DNA of 64,000 nucleotides from CAG-552 sp964516925 (GCA_964516925.1 CAZEXL010000007.1:3306-67305), one strand, 5' to 3'; positions 18,198 to 28,798 are shown, numbered from the stretch's first letter. A program made the numbers and translations. The notes: generated from the letters alone by a model not told the origin.

Positions 18198-18228
18198 CAA
18201 AAGCCCCTCCTTTACGGAAGGGCTTTTA
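18198..18228 (-). terminator. Intrinsic terminator of the 18248-23706 gene
   Basis: AAAAGCCCCTCC and CGGAAGGGCTTTT pair around a short loop, giving a GC-rich stem with T-rich tails on both strands. Confidence 0.85.
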
Positions 18229-18247
18229 CGTTAAGTCTTAGGTTTGC

Positions 18248-21200
18248 TTATTTCTTCCAGAAGCTTCTGCCGGTAGAAAGCTTAACCTTTATAAGGTTCT
18301 TTTCTATAAGTTCCTCGGTAGTCATATACGGATATGCTTCGACGTAATCTACGGGAGTGAACACCTTTCTGGGTTTAAGCTCTTTTTCAGCCATTGCAAG
18401 ATCGATAAGTTCCTTTGCGTACTTAACCGAACGAACGCTCTTTACTCTAAGCTTGGTCGGGATGTCCGCAAACTTAGCCTTGTTCTTAACGCTCTTGTGG
18501 TGGTACTTTTTGTTTAAGGTGTCGGGATCGAGCGCTATGTACATTACCATTGCGCTTCCCTTTATCTGCATCTTGGCAATCTTTACTCTGCCGCGATTGA
18601 TAGAATCGAAACGCCAGCTGAGTCTGGAACCGATCTTTCTGTAAGACAATGCGTGATTCTTGATTTCGTTGTACGCAGCCTTAAGCGAATCGGGCGATTG
18701 CGAAAGTTTTGCCGCAAAACTCTTGTTGTAGGTGTAAACCGGAGCAACTTCCTCTACCGGAGCGATCGGCTCTTCGGTTGCAGTGGTTTCTTCAACGACT
18801 TCTTCGGTTGCTTCGGGCACTACCTCTTCAACAACTTCTTCGGTTGCTTCGGGTGCTGCTTCTTCAACAACTTCTTCGGTTGCTTCGGGCGCTACCTCTT
18901 CAACGACTTCTTCGGTTGCTTCGGGCGCTATTTCTTCAACGACTTCTTCGGTCGCTTCGGGCGCTACTTCTTCAACAACTTCTTCGGTTGCTTCGGGCGC
19001 TGCTTCTTCAACGACTTCTTCGGTTGCTTCGGNNNNNNNNNNNNNNNNNNNNNNNNNNNNNNNNNNNNNNNNNNNNNNNNNNNNNNNNNNNNNNNNNNNN
19101 NNNNNNNNNNNNNNNNNNNNNNNNNNNNNNNNACTTCTTCGGTTGCTTCGGGCGCTGCTTCTTCAACGACTTCTTCGGTTGCTTCGGGTGCTGCTTCTTC
19201 AACGACTTCTTCGGTTGCTTCGGGCGCTGCTTCTTCAACGACTTCTTCGGTCGCTTCGGGCGCTGCTTCTTCAACGACTTCTTCGGTCGCTTCGGGCGCT
19301 ACCTCTTCAACGACTTCTTCGGATTTTTCTTTCTCTTTAAGCGATTTAGCAAGGAAGATTACACAGATAACTATGAATCCTACGATACCGAAAGTGATTA
19401 TCGAGAAAATAATGGCTATCCACATTCCTTTGCCGCTAACGAGGTTTTCTAAACGGAAGTTGCGAAGAATGATTATTACAGCTATTATAAGCGCAATCGC
19501 AAGCAATGCAACCAAAGCTATAAGCCACCAATTTCCTACACGGTCGGGCAAGGTTTCGATTCCCAACAACGTGAATACCGAGAATCCGCTGGTATAGAAA
19601 GTTGCTTCGCCGTTAGATACGGTTACTTCGATAAATTCTACCGTGCCGTTATCCTTGATATGCATCATCAAAAGGTTATCTGCCGAATAATCCGCATATC
19701 CTTCGGTGAGTTTTATGGTTACTTTAAACGTTCCTCTAAACGATCTTTCGGCTCCGCTTGCGTCTACAAAGTGGATATCGTACGCCTCGGTAAGAAGAAC
19801 TTTCTTGTCGGGATACAAACGTTCGAATTCTTTCTTGTAATCCGAATAATTGAATTCTACGACTTCTACGCTTAAAGTGTATCCGTCGGGAACGACGTCT
19901 TTTTCATCGTATACGCTTACGTTAGCGTTTACGTACGTTTCACCCGGAGCTGCGATTATGCTGAACACAACAGCTTTGGGTGCGTTCTTAACGGTGTATC
20001 CTTCCGCAGCCTTAACGGTTACGCTGTACGCGCCTACTACGGTCGGAACAGCCGACAATACTTTGTTGCCGCGTTTGTAAACGTAAACTACGTTTGCTAA
20101 AGCGGCTTCGTCTACGCCACCCAAGGTGAATTCGTACTCGGTACCAAAGACGATGTCTTCGCCGTTGTATTCAACGCCGTTAAGAAGCCAGAACGCACCG
20201 CTAAGATCGACGTTGGTGTCGATAACTTCTTCGACGATGGAGAACTCGGCGTCGCTGAGTCCCGTTACGGTATAACCGTTAATGCCCGCAACCGAAACGT
20301 AATACTTGCCGACTGCGATAGGCTTGGTTATCTCTGCCTTGTTGTTATTCTTATATATAATTTCTACGTTAGCTAAAGCGGCTTCGTCTACGCCACCCAA
20401 AGTGAATACGTAATCGGTGCCGTACGTAACGTCTTCGCCGTTGTATTCAACGCCGTTAAGAAGCCAGATCGCACCGCTAAGGTCAACGTTAAGCTGAGGA
20501 TCTGCCGTTATCGTTACCGAAACTTCAAAGGTAAATTCGGTTTTGTCCGTACCTGCAACTTTGTAGTTTGCGGTATCGTTCAAACTAACTACAACCTTAA
20601 AGGTATACGCTCCGACCGCTGCCTTGGTCATATCGGCAACTTCGTTAGAATCGGCGTCGTAATACTTTGCGGTTACCGTAAACTTAGCGTCTACATTTTG
20701 AGCATCATACGTAACGGCTTCGAACTCGCCGTACTTAAACGAATACTCGGCTTTTGCAAATGTTACGGAAGGAAGAGCCAATTCGCACTGAGTAATGGTA
20801 AGCGTTGCTTCCTTATCCTCAATTGCTTCGTAGTTATCCTTGTCGTAAACGAACTTAGCTACTGCCTTGTACTCGCCTACGTTAGTTCCCTTATTGTTTT
20901 CGTAAGTTACGGTTACGCCCTTGGGCAAATCACCGCTTATTACAAGCTCGTGTTCTTTGCCGTCGTACGTTACTTCTTTGCTTTCGAACTTAACGCCGCT
21001 GAGGTCGTACTTAGCTTTGATTATGGTAAGCGTTGCTTCCTTATTATCAATAGCTTCGTAGTTATCCTTGTCGTAATCGAACTTAGCTACTGCCTTGTAC
21101 TCGCCTACGTTAGTTCCCTTATTGTTTTCGTANNNNNNNNNNNNNNNNNNNNNNNNNNNNNNNNNNNNNNNNNNNNNNNNNNNNNNNNNNNNNNNNNNNN

Positions 21201-23706
21201 NNNNNNNNNNNNNNNNNNNNNNNNNNNNNNNNCCGCTTATTACAAGCTCGTGTTCTTTGCCGTCGTACGTTACTTCTTTGCTTTCGAACTTAACGCCGCT
21301 AAGGTCGTACTTAGCTTTTTGGATATCAACTACGAACTTAACTTCTTTATTATGATTATACGCATCCGAAACTACTACTTTATATTCGCCGCTGTCGACT
21401 ACGTCCTTAACGCAAAGCGAAGCGGTAGTGTTCTCAAGCTTTTGTTCGCCTTTATACCAAGCGTAGCTAAGACCTTCGACAGAAGCTACTACGCTAAGAA
21501 CGTGCTCGTCGCCGTAAACCGCGTTAAGCGCGCTGCCTTCCACTTCGTCAACGTAACCGTTTACGGTAAAGTCGTTAACCGCGTAAAGCACGACGTCGCT
21601 ATTAGGCATAGCGGTTACTTCTTCGTCGTTTTCGTTATACCACCAATCGGCGTCGATACCTGCAAACGCAGCTACGTTAACTCCTGCGGGAAGAAGTCCC
21701 TTGCGAATTACGTTGCCTTCGGAAACAAACTGAACTTCGTATACGCCGGGAACGGTAATATTAAGGGTAAGGTCTACGGTGTAAGAGGTCTTAGAGAACA
21801 ACAAAAGCGCGTTGTCCACAATATCTGCAACGGACTGATATCCGCGATTGCTGAGTACCGAAGAAATCTTGCCGAATACCTTTGCTAGGTCCAACGTATG
21901 AGTGCCGACGTGCGAATATTCGCAATTGCCGTCGTACATATCCAAAATCGAACCGTTTTTGATGCATTCGGGTACATACTTAAACAATCTTTCAGCGTAG
22001 TTTATTATAGTGTTATAAACGTTTTCGTAGCCTTCGAATTTTTCGATATAGCTATATACGGTAGAATTGAAAGTCGTCGACGAAGCAAGAATTTCTCTTA
22101 CAGCTTCGGCATCGTAACTTGCCCAGTCTATTCTGTTTACAACGTTAAGGAATTTGTTTACTGCGCTTTCGATTTTATCCATCGGCAATTTGCTTTCTAA
22201 CGCGCTAAAGCCCGGAACGTTGGAAGCAAGGAAATCGTACGCTTGCTGATACGTTACGTTTGCAGAAGCAAATTTTTGCATTACGCCAGAGAATGCGTTT
22301 ATCACGCGATCGATATCGGACGGCGAAAGAGTTATATTAAGAGCAGAACCAAGGTAGTTATTAAAGTAGGTATAAATAAAGTCGCCGTTTACGAATGCGT
22401 TGAGCCACTTTTGATAATCCACACCCTTAAGGTAGGTTATAAGCTCTTCGTAGGTGTATGAAGCGTATTGATCGAAAATTTCGCCGCTAGACATATCGAA
22501 AAGCGAGAAAATTCTGTTTTTAAGCTGATCGCTTATCTTGCTAGATTGCATAAGCTTAGCAAACATATCGGATACGGCTTGCGGCGTTCTTACCGTCAAC
22601 GCTACGTCGTTTCCGTTTACCGAAAGGTCAACGTGCTCGGCAATAAAGCCGGCTGCCTTTTGGATTACGTTTGTCTCGGCAATAAAGCCGAAAGATAAGT
22701 CGAACTTAATTTCGCCGTACGTAGTGTCCACGCAAACGGTTGCGATAATAAGATTCTTAAGCTCTTCCGCACCCATATCGGCAATAACGCCCGGTCTGGG
22801 CAAAAGCTTAATCAACGTCTTTATCGCGTTTGCTCCGATTCCGTCCTTCTTGGTGTAAACGTCGTTGCCGTTTACCGATATTCCTCTGAAGGCCGCGATT
22901 ATGTCGTCAAGCGTAATCGAAGGAACAGTTCCGCCGTTTTGCTGAACGTTGGTTACAGTCTCGGAAAGAACGTTTTTGCTTTGATTCTTCCATTCGGTTG
23001 CGAACGTGCCGCGATTTGCTTCGATATAAGAGTCAATGTCTTCTTGCGTTGCGCTTTCGGGAAGCTGAGCCGCAAGCAATTTTTCTTCGGCTACGACTAT
23101 CGCGTCGTCTACGACTTCGGAAATAGCGTTTTCTATTTTGCTATACACCTCGTCGATTTCTTCTTGGGAAAGTCCTTCTTGTTGTTTGCTTTCCACGTAA
23201 GTACCGATGGCGTACTCGAGCAAAATGTTGTATTCGCCGCTAAGGTAAGCTTCAAGCTCGTCCGGGTCACTAAGGCGGTCGGTTACGTAATCTTTAAACG
23301 CCAAAAGCTTATCGCTTACGTCCTCGCCCTCCCAGAAGTTTTCGCCTACCGACGGCAAAGCAGACGGTTCGAGCGCCATGGGAGCAACGGAATATGCTTG
23401 CGCTTGCGTGCCGGTGCTTAAAATACCGTCCATTACGATACCCTTAAGCGCTACGGCAATGTTGCTTGCAAGCTCGCTAAGCTGCGCTGCGTCCAACGAG
23501 AGATACTTCCTAAAGTTATCGCTGACGCGAAGCGAAAGCGACGTGTCGGAGTACTCTAGCTCGTACCAATCAGAAGAAACCGTTTGTACTGTAAGATCTT
23601 CGGCTTCGGCTTTGCTAGGCTGCACTGCGGTTACGCCGCAAAGCACCATAACGAAAGCAAGCAAAGCAACGATAAGAATCTTAGCATTTTTGCCAAACTT
23701 TTTCAT
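18248..23706 (-). CDS. Giant MBG-repeat membrane protein with cytoplasmic acidic repeat and conserved C-terminal domain
   Basis: One gene spanning two scaffold gaps. Starting at the ATG at 23706 (AGGAG upstream) it has a signal peptide (MKKFGKNAKILIVALLAF...), a large helical extracellular region, then MBG-like beta repeats of 76 residues (YDLSGVKFESKEVTYDGK) and two related modules (AFWLLNGVEYNGED). Near the C-terminus are two membrane spans (NWWLIALVALLAIALIIAVI and MWIAIIFSIITFGIVGFIVI), an acidic 12-residue repeat (PEATEEVVEEAA, at least 12 copies), and a basic domain of about 150 residues (YNKSFAAKLSQSPDSLKAAY onward). That last domain recurs in uncharacterised clostridial proteins in my memory, with no known function. 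The apparent frame change at 19033-19132 is a gap artefact. Confidence 0.85.
18783..19330 (-). repeat. 36-bp tandem repeat encoding PEATEEVVEEAA-type units
   Basis: At least 12 units, seven on one side and five on the other of a 100-N gap. Units vary at the last two residues (AA, VA, IA, VV, TT). Copy number cannot be known from this assembly. Confidence 0.9.
19033..19132. other. Scaffold gap of 100 N inside the acidic repeat
   Basis: Exactly 100 N, a placeholder. The bases at its edges show that the true missing length must leave remainder 2 on division by 3 to keep the frame, whereas 100 leaves 1. This creates the apparent frameshift. Confidence 0.95.
20815..21325 (-). repeat. 228-bp MBG tandem repeats interrupted by a gap
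   Basis: Two nearly identical 76-residue units surround the 100-N gap at 21133-21232. The gap probably hides part of one unit plus an unknown number of further copies. Confidence 0.85.
21133..21232. other. Scaffold gap of 100 N inside the MBG repeats
   Basis: Exactly 100 N. The frame is kept across it because the minimal missing piece (28 nt) and 100 leave the same remainder on division by 3. Confidence 0.95.
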
Positions 23707-23779
23707 TTATTAGTTCTCCTCTAAAAAATTTACGCATAATTCGCTACGTACACAGTTTATGCATAGTAACACATAATAG

Positions 23780-23808
23780 AGTTTAGCACTTGCCGCAAGT
23801 TTTGTCAA
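23780..23808 (-). promoter_or_regulatory. Promoter of the MBG-repeat gene with a 6-1-6 palindrome in the spacer
   Basis: TTGACA (23808-23803), 17 bp, TAAACT (23785-23780). The perfect inverted repeat ACTTGCCGCAAGT at 23788-23800 fills the spacer, a classical repressor position. The regulator is unknown. Confidence 0.65.
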
Positions 23809-23932
23809 TGGATTTTCGACAATTTTTTTAAATAATGTGTCGCAACGGGTGTTTTTTTACATAATTTTTCGCCTTAATCCGTCCGATTGTCCGCAATTGT
23901 CGGTTTAAAGAAAACTGAAAATAAAAACTGAA

Positions 23933-23968
23933 AATAAAAAATGCGCCCGTGCAACTAAGCAAGGGCGC
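23933..23968 (-). terminator. Intrinsic terminator of the 24000-25133 lipoprotein gene
   Basis: GCGCCC (23943-23948) pairs with GGGCGC (23963-23968). The minus strand continues into a T-rich run. The rest of 23707-23999 is leader and promoter of the MBG gene. Confidence 0.75.
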
Positions 23969-23999
23969 GCAAAAAACAAAATTTAATGCCGTACTATTA

Positions 24000-25133
24000 C
24001 TATTCGATTATTCTCGTAAAAGCCGACACCGTTCCGCCGTTTATATCCATCACGACGATAACGTCGTCCGCCGGCGATTCGCCTTGCGTAAGCGTGATAA
24101 GCACATCGTCGTCGCACAACATCAAAACGGAATACGACAAAACGTCGTAGTAGCTTTGCCCGTTTATCGTTACGCCGCTTTCGTCGATGGTCATGGTTAC
24201 GGTCTCGTCGTCAATCTTAACCCATTCACCGTAAAACGCGCTTTCGCTAAGATCGCGATTGTTGTAAACGGCTTCAAAAGCATCCAGCAGCTCGCCTTCG
24301 TACGAATCGGGCTGGGCGGGATAATCTATTCTGCCCTTGTATTCTTCCAGCGATGCGGTAAGGCTAAACTCGTCGGCAACGAAACTAAAGTTTACGCTTG
24401 TCAAACGATTGTTTTTAACGTACATGTTTGCGGTTGCGGTAAACGCGTCTATGTCGTTAGTACCGTCCGATCCGCCCTGAGGATGCAAAAGCGAAATTTC
24501 GTAATGTCCCAGCTCGGCGCAATATTTAATCGTTAGGTAGTCACCGAAATAGTCGCAAATTTGCTCGACAATTTGCAAATATTCGCCGAGTTCGTCGCCC
24601 GCAACGTCTACGTCGGGAATTTCAAAACTCGGAATCTCGATTTCGCCGCTTCCCAGCAGCAAGCTTAAAAGCTCGGTAACGTCGTTGCCGATACCGCTAA
24701 TGCTGTCCTTTTGAGTAATTTCGCCGCTAGTTAGGTCCACGTACAACGTTTCTCCGTACAAATATACGTTAAGCAAAGTTTGCTCGGCTTCTTGATCAAA
24801 AAGCGGTTGAACGCTTAAATGTGCGCTTACCGATACGTCGGTAAGAACGGACGCATCCAAAATTACGCTAAGAGCTATCGCCATTCCGTCGTCGTTATCG
24901 GCAGTCAAATTAACGTTGAATTTGTATCCGCTTACGTTGCTTACGTAGTTTTCTATCGAAGCAAGCCCTTGCATGTTAAGTTTGAATTGATCGTTTGTAA
25001 GCGTTGCGTAACTAGGCTCTTGAGATTCTTCGCCTCCGTTCGACTCTTCGTCGTTATCGTTACACGCCGCAAAAACCATAAAACAGAACGCAAACACCAA
25101 GGCGGTTATAAGCGCCAGTAATTTTTTCTTCAT
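24000..25133 (-). CDS. Lipoprotein of unknown function
   Basis: 377 residues. Signal MKKKLLALITALVFAFCFMV with lipobox VFAAC (Cys about residue 24) and an acidic Ser/Glu/Asn linker, then a soluble domain without a family I recognise. It has alternating amphipathic beta segments (LSVILDASVLTDVSVSAHLS, LYVDLTSGEITQKD, TVTMTIDESGVTING) and ends with a short lipocalin-like beta section (AFYGEWVKIDDETVTM). Such two-part lipoproteins are common in Clostridia and may sense or bind hydrophobic ligands, but this is speculation. AGGAGG lies 8 nt before the ATG. The promoter spacer contains an 18-bp sequence also found at 31903-31920. Confidence 0.8.
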   Translation of the reverse strand: MKKKLLALITALVFAFCFMVFAACNDNDEESNGGEESQEPSYATLTNDQFKLNMQGLASIENYVSNVSGYKFNVNLTADNDDGMAIALSVILDASVLTDVSVSAHLSVQPLFDQEAEQTLLNVYLYGETLYVDLTSGEITQKDSISGIGNDVTELLSLLLGSGEIEIPSFEIPDVDVAGDELGEYLQIVEQICDYFGDYLTIKYCAELGHYEISLLHPQGGSDGTNDIDAFTATANMYVKNNRLTSVNFSFVADEFSLTASLEEYKGRIDYPAQPDSYEGELLDAFEAVYNNRDLSESAFYGEWVKIDDETVTMTIDESGVTINGQSYYDVLSYSVLMLCDDDVLITLTQGESPADDVIVVMDINGGTVSAFTRIIE

Positions 25134-25184
25134 AAACGTACCTCCTGCGGTTAGCTTATAGGCTTATTGCCTTTTTGTACCGAC

Positions 25185-25213
25185 ATAATAACATATATAT
25201 CAGAATTTGTCAA
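25185..25213 (-). promoter_or_regulatory. Promoter of the 24000-25133 lipoprotein gene
   Basis: TTGACA (25213-25208), 17 bp, TATTAT (25190-25185). The spacer and edge contain AAATTCTGATATATATGT, found identically near the PH/HTH divergon at 31903-31920. Confidence 0.8.
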
Positions 25214-25239
25214 TACTCAAACCGAAAATTCTTAATTTG

Positions 25240-25478
25240 CGTTTGCAGGCAATAGTACGCTGGACTTACTTTTCTTTCGTGAAGAAAGGTTTCGCTTCCG
25301 CGAGATCCTTCGCTAACGCTCAGGATGACATAAGGTTTAAGTACGAAAAAAAGGATAACGTTCTTCACACTACCCTTTTTGCTACTTAAAATTTGCTTAA
25401 GCTTCTTTTGCTTACTTTTGCAGCTTAAGTCCAGTTTAAGCTTCTTTTGCTTACTTTTCTTCACGGAAGAAAAGTAAG
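25240..25478. repeat. Dispersed composite repeat (hairpin and GTCATCCTGAGC-type modules)
   Basis: This gene-free stretch between the lipoprotein and the CNNM transporter holds a GGCAATAGTACGCTgGA module, a degenerate GATCCTTCGC...CAGGATGACA module, and two copies of an AAGCTTCTTTTGCTTACTTT tail. It ends in a perfect hairpin whose outer arm touches the transporter stop codon. No CDS is credible here. Confidence 0.75.
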
Positions 25479-26804
25479 CTAGGCTTCGTCGTGCTCAGAC
25501 TGCGTCTCCGTTTCGATAATTTCTACCTTAACTTCCAATACTTTTCTGGCGTTAGCTTTAAGTACGGAAAATTTAAGATTTTCGAACGTAAACTCTTCAC
25601 CGGGCAACGGAATGCGTTTTAACTGTTCGGTAACGAAACCGCCCACCGTAGTAGACTCGAATTCCTCGTCCGTATCGGTACTTTTGCCCACGATTTCAAA
25701 CAGATCCGCAAGGTTTTCCGCCCCGCTTACCGTCCATACGTTTTGCGCAGTTTCCTTTACCAGAATTTCTTCTTCGTCGAACTCGTCGTAAATCTCGCCT
25801 ACGAGCTCCTCGATAATATCCTCGAGCGTAACGATACCCTCGGTGCCGCCAAACTCGTCGATAACGACGGCAAGGTGCACCTTAGTTTTTTGCATATGTC
25901 TCAAAAGCGCGCTTATCTTCATATTGCGCGATACGCACACGCTGTTTTGAAGTATCGGTCGAATATCGGTCTTGTTGTCGTTGTAAAGCTCGTAAAAACC
26001 TTTGATGTGAATAACGCCGATAATGGTATCCAGCGATTCGTGATACACCGGCAACCTAGAAAAGCCCTTGTCGGAGAACACCTTGGCTATGCTTTCCATA
26101 TCCATATCGTCGGGAATAGCCACTACGTTAACGCGCGGCACCATAATATCGTAAACGTCCACGTCGTCGAACTCGATAGCCGAACGAATAAGCTTAGACT
26201 CGTGCTCGTCGATCTCGCCCTCTTTTTTTGCTTCCTCGACTATGGTAATAAGTTCGTCCTCGGTAATGGACGCCTCCTTTTTGCCGCCTACCAGCTTTTT
26301 GATAAACGACAAAAGCCACGTTAGCGGAAAGAAAATCGTCAAAAAGAACGACGTAATCGGCAACATCGCCATAGCGAACGACTCGGCGTGTTCTTTTGCG
26401 TACGTCTTTGGCATTACTTCGCCGAAAATAAGTACGACCACGGTAGTCACTACGGTAGAAACTACGGGCGCAACGTCCTCTTTGCCTACGAGCAGCGCAA
26501 CGAACATTACCGTAGCAAGCGACGAAGCCGCAATGTTTACGATATTGTTGCCGACCAGCATGGCAGAAAGAAGTCTGTCGTAATTGTCCAGATGTTTAAG
26601 AACCTTTGCGGCTTTTTTTGCGCGCCCCGGCTCATTGCTTTCTATATTCTTAAGTCGTATCTTGTTGCACGACGTATACGCCGTTTCCGTACCGGAAAAG
26701 TAGAACGAAAGCAAAAGTAGCAATACTAAAACGATTATCACCCAAGGATAATCGTCGTTGGTTATAGCGGAAATTAAATTCAAGCACCGACTGGCAGGGT
26801 CCAT
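25479..26804 (-). CDS. CNNM/CorC (HlyC) family transporter-associated protein
   Basis: 441 residues. An N-terminal CNNM membrane domain (about 20-190) has the FSGTETAYTSCNKIRLKN motif, GNNIVNIAASSLATVM and FGEVMPKTYAKEHAE. A CBS pair follows (about 205-330: DIMVPRVNVVAIPDD, RLPVYHESLDTIIGVIHIK, VIDEFGGTEGIVTLEDIIEE), and a C-terminal CorC_HlyC domain. Family members act in Mg2+/Co2+ efflux. The start is an ATG at 26804; an AAGGAAGG element lies about 17 nt upstream, so a better start may exist. The stop codon TAG is followed within 2 nt by a perfect dispersed hairpin repeat. Confidence 0.92.
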   Translation of the reverse strand: MDPASRCLNLISAITNDDYPWVIIVLVLLLLLSFYFSGTETAYTSCNKIRLKNIESNEPGRAKKAAKVLKHLDNYDRLLSAMLVGNNIVNIAASSLATVMFVALLVGKEDVAPVVSTVVTTVVVLIFGEVMPKTYAKEHAESFAMAMLPITSFFLTIFFPLTWLLSFIKKLVGGKKEASITEDELITIVEEAKKEGEIDEHESKLIRSAIEFDDVDVYDIMVPRVNVVAIPDDMDMESIAKVFSDKGFSRLPVYHESLDTIIGVIHIKGFYELYNDNKTDIRPILQNSVCVSRNMKISALLRHMQKTKVHLAVVIDEFGGTEGIVTLEDIIEELVGEIYDEFDEEEILVKETAQNVWTVSGAENLADLFEIVGKSTDTDEEFESTTVGGFVTEQLKRIPLPGEEFTFENLKFSVLKANARKVLEVKVEIIETETQSEHDEA

Positions 26805-26896
26805 ATTAAGTTGTGTTTAACCTTCCTTGTAAATTATTTTTAGTTAATGTTTACTATTTATACCACAAAACGCGAATAAAATCAACCGTTTTTGGC

Positions 26897-27463
26897 TTAT
26901 TTTTGATTATTTTTAGCGGCAATAAGCGTCGCTGCAATAATTTTGGCATGATCGAACGCCAAAACGTCGTCGGTTACTATTTTCGTTTCGTCATAGTCTA
27001 GTTGACCGCATTCGTTAAGCTTAATGCTTAAAACGACTTTTTGCTTTCCTACAGTAAGCTCGCCTTCGCAAAGCGATACCGGCACGAAATCCGCCCACGC
27101 CGCGTCGTCGCCGCCGCTAGGCTTTCCGTCCGAGCTTTTTGCCGTAAACACAAGGCTAATGTTCCAATCGCGCGGATCTCGATTTGGCGTAGAGGCAAAC
27201 CCGAATTGACGCAGCTCGGTTACTTTAAGCCCCGTTTCTTCTTTCAATTCGCGCGCAACGGCTTGTTCGGCGCTTTCGCCGTACTCTATAAATCCGCCCG
27301 GCAAAGCTAATCTGCCCTTAAACGGAAAATTGCCTCGCCTTACCAGCAGAATTTCGTCTTTTCTAAATACGACGCAGTCCACCGCCACCGACGGATGCCG
27401 ATAAAGCGACGGATCGTAATTACGCAAAAATTCCTCTTCGGTTTGATATTCTTTTTTGCTCAT
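26897..27463 (-). CDS. NUDIX hydrolase
   Basis: 188 residues. The Nudix box is intact, from GGFIEYGES to RELKEETGL (about residues 57-80), with the catalytic Glu pair present. The N-terminal YDPSLYRHPSVAVDCVVF and the ADFVPVSLCEGELTVGK segment resemble ADP-ribose/NAD pyrophosphatase-like or NrtR-like Nudix proteins, but no regulator domain is fused. The substrate is probably a nucleoside diphosphate derivative, undetermined. The start overlaps the stop of the MBL-fold gene by ATGA, with AAAGG upstream. Confidence 0.9.
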   Translation of the reverse strand: MSKKEYQTEEEFLRNYDPSLYRHPSVAVDCVVFRKDEILLVRRGNFPFKGRLALPGGFIEYGESAEQAVARELKEETGLKVTELRQFGFASTPNRDPRDWNISLVFTAKSSDGKPSGGDDAAWADFVPVSLCEGELTVGKQKVVLSIKLNECGQLDYDETKIVTDDVLAFDHAKIIAATLIAAKNNQK

Positions 27464-28782
27464 CGCCTTTTGCCTCGCTTCGTCTTGGTCTTACGTTTCG
27501 ACTTTTTACTTCCTGCCGCTAAAACGATTATCACTAACGTCACTACGACGGCTATTATTATAACCTTTACGTAAAGTTCCAATCCCTTCCACAGCTCTAG
27601 TACGTCGATGGCTTCGCTCGTTTGCTCGCCGTTTGCGTTCGCGCTTTCGTTCCCCGAATTTTCATTTTCCGAACTGCCGCCCGAGCTCTCGTTACCCGAA
27701 CTGCCGCCGCCCGAACTGCCGCCGGTACGATCGCCGTAAACCACCTTGTATTCGCCGTCCGCTTGCGTTATCGATATTACGATATCGCTTACCACGTCGG
27801 TACGCAAAACGTTGTCCGAAGTAAATCCCAGCAAGCTCAGCCTAGTAAGCACTTCTTCGTGCGGATGCCCGTAACTGTTGCCCGCACCGCAGCTTATAAT
27901 TACGAACACGCCGCTTCTTAACGAGCTTTTAGTCATAACGTTAAGATAGTCTTCGCTGCTACTGGTGCGACTGCCGTGGTGCCCGAGTTTTATTACGTCG
28001 GCACTGAAATCTTTGAATACTGCGTATCTGCCCTCGCCGCTCTTTGCCGCAGTAACAAATTCCGTTTCGTTGTTTTGTTCGGCGTCACCGCTTAAAACCA
28101 CGTTTTTGCCGCGATAGTTGATTACGATTATGGGCGAATAATTGTTATGATCGGAATATTTGGGCGAAAGCGGCGAATAGAAGTTAATCGAATACTCTTC
28201 GTCGCTAGTGGACGTAATAACGTTTTGAGTGTCGTCGTAAGGATTAACGACTATAACTTCGTCGGCGCACGCATACGCCGCTTGCAAAGCATTGTGATAG
28301 GTCTTCGTGCTTTTTTCGCCGTGTTCGTCGCCCCAAAACGAATTGCGAGCTTCGCTGCCGCTGCATGCAGGATCGCCGCTACAGCCCGAATATTTACATT
28401 CTTCGTTGGGACGATAAATCGTTTTGGCTGGGAACAATCCGAGGACGTACGCCATACTGCCTATATGGTCGGAGTCGGAATGAGTAAGAATAGCGAAGTC
28501 GAAATACTCTATGGTATTGCCTTCGTCGTCCGTTATATTTTGCGTTATGTATTCGTTAAGCTTGTTTTTTACGCTCGTTTTGTTTTCGCCTGCGTCGATA
28601 AGCATAGTTCTGTCGTCGGGCAGTTCTACTACGCAAGCGTCGCCTTGACCGACGTCGATAAAGTGAACGGTAAGCTCGCCTATCGAAATAACGCCGTCCG
28701 CTTGAACCGAGCGAACGGGCGTTACGAAAAGCGCTGTTACCGCCATAATAAAACCTAGTAGTAATAACGATATTCTTTTCAC
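27460..28782 (-). CDS. Secreted/anchored ComEC-like MBL-fold hydrolase
   Basis: 440 residues from a GTG at 28782 (AGGAG 13 nt upstream), which gives a signal peptide (MKRISLLLLGFIMAVTALFV). The body is a ComEC/Rec2-type metallo-beta-lactamase domain: HFIDVGQGDACVVELP, then the metal motif THSDSDHIG (about residue 105), VLSGDAEQN and KLGHHGSRTSSS with the later Gly/His segment CGAGNSYGHP. A Ser/Gly/Asn-rich linker, one membrane span and a basic tail KKSKRKTKTKRGKRR end it, so the enzyme is tethered outside. In ComEC this domain is thought to degrade the non-transported DNA strand; stand-alone versions are of unknown substrate. It follows the patatin gene by 16 nt. Confidence 0.85.
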   Translation of the reverse strand: MKRISLLLLGFIMAVTALFVTPVRSVQADGVISIGELTVHFIDVGQGDACVVELPDDRTMLIDAGENKTSVKNKLNEYITQNITDDEGNTIEYFDFAILTHSDSDHIGSMAYVLGLFPAKTIYRPNEECKYSGCSGDPACSGSEARNSFWGDEHGEKSTKTYHNALQAAYACADEVIVVNPYDDTQNVITSTSDEEYSINFYSPLSPKYSDHNNYSPIIVINYRGKNVVLSGDAEQNNETEFVTAAKSGEGRYAVFKDFSADVIKLGHHGSRTSSSEDYLNVMTKSSLRSGVFVIISCGAGNSYGHPHEEVLTRLSLLGFTSDNVLRTDVVSDIVISITQADGEYKVVYGDRTGGSSGGGSSGNESSGGSSENENSGNESANANGEQTSEAIDVLELWKGLELYVKVIIIAVVVTLVIIVLAAGSKKSKRKTKTKRGKRR

Positions 28783-28798
28783 GTTGGGTATAATTCTC

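Noticed and set aside
18248..19032. Separate gene or true frameshift at the end of the MBG-repeat protein
   Set aside because: The 190-codon frame begins at a GTG inside the same 12-residue repeat; the frame change is caused by the 100-N placeholder.
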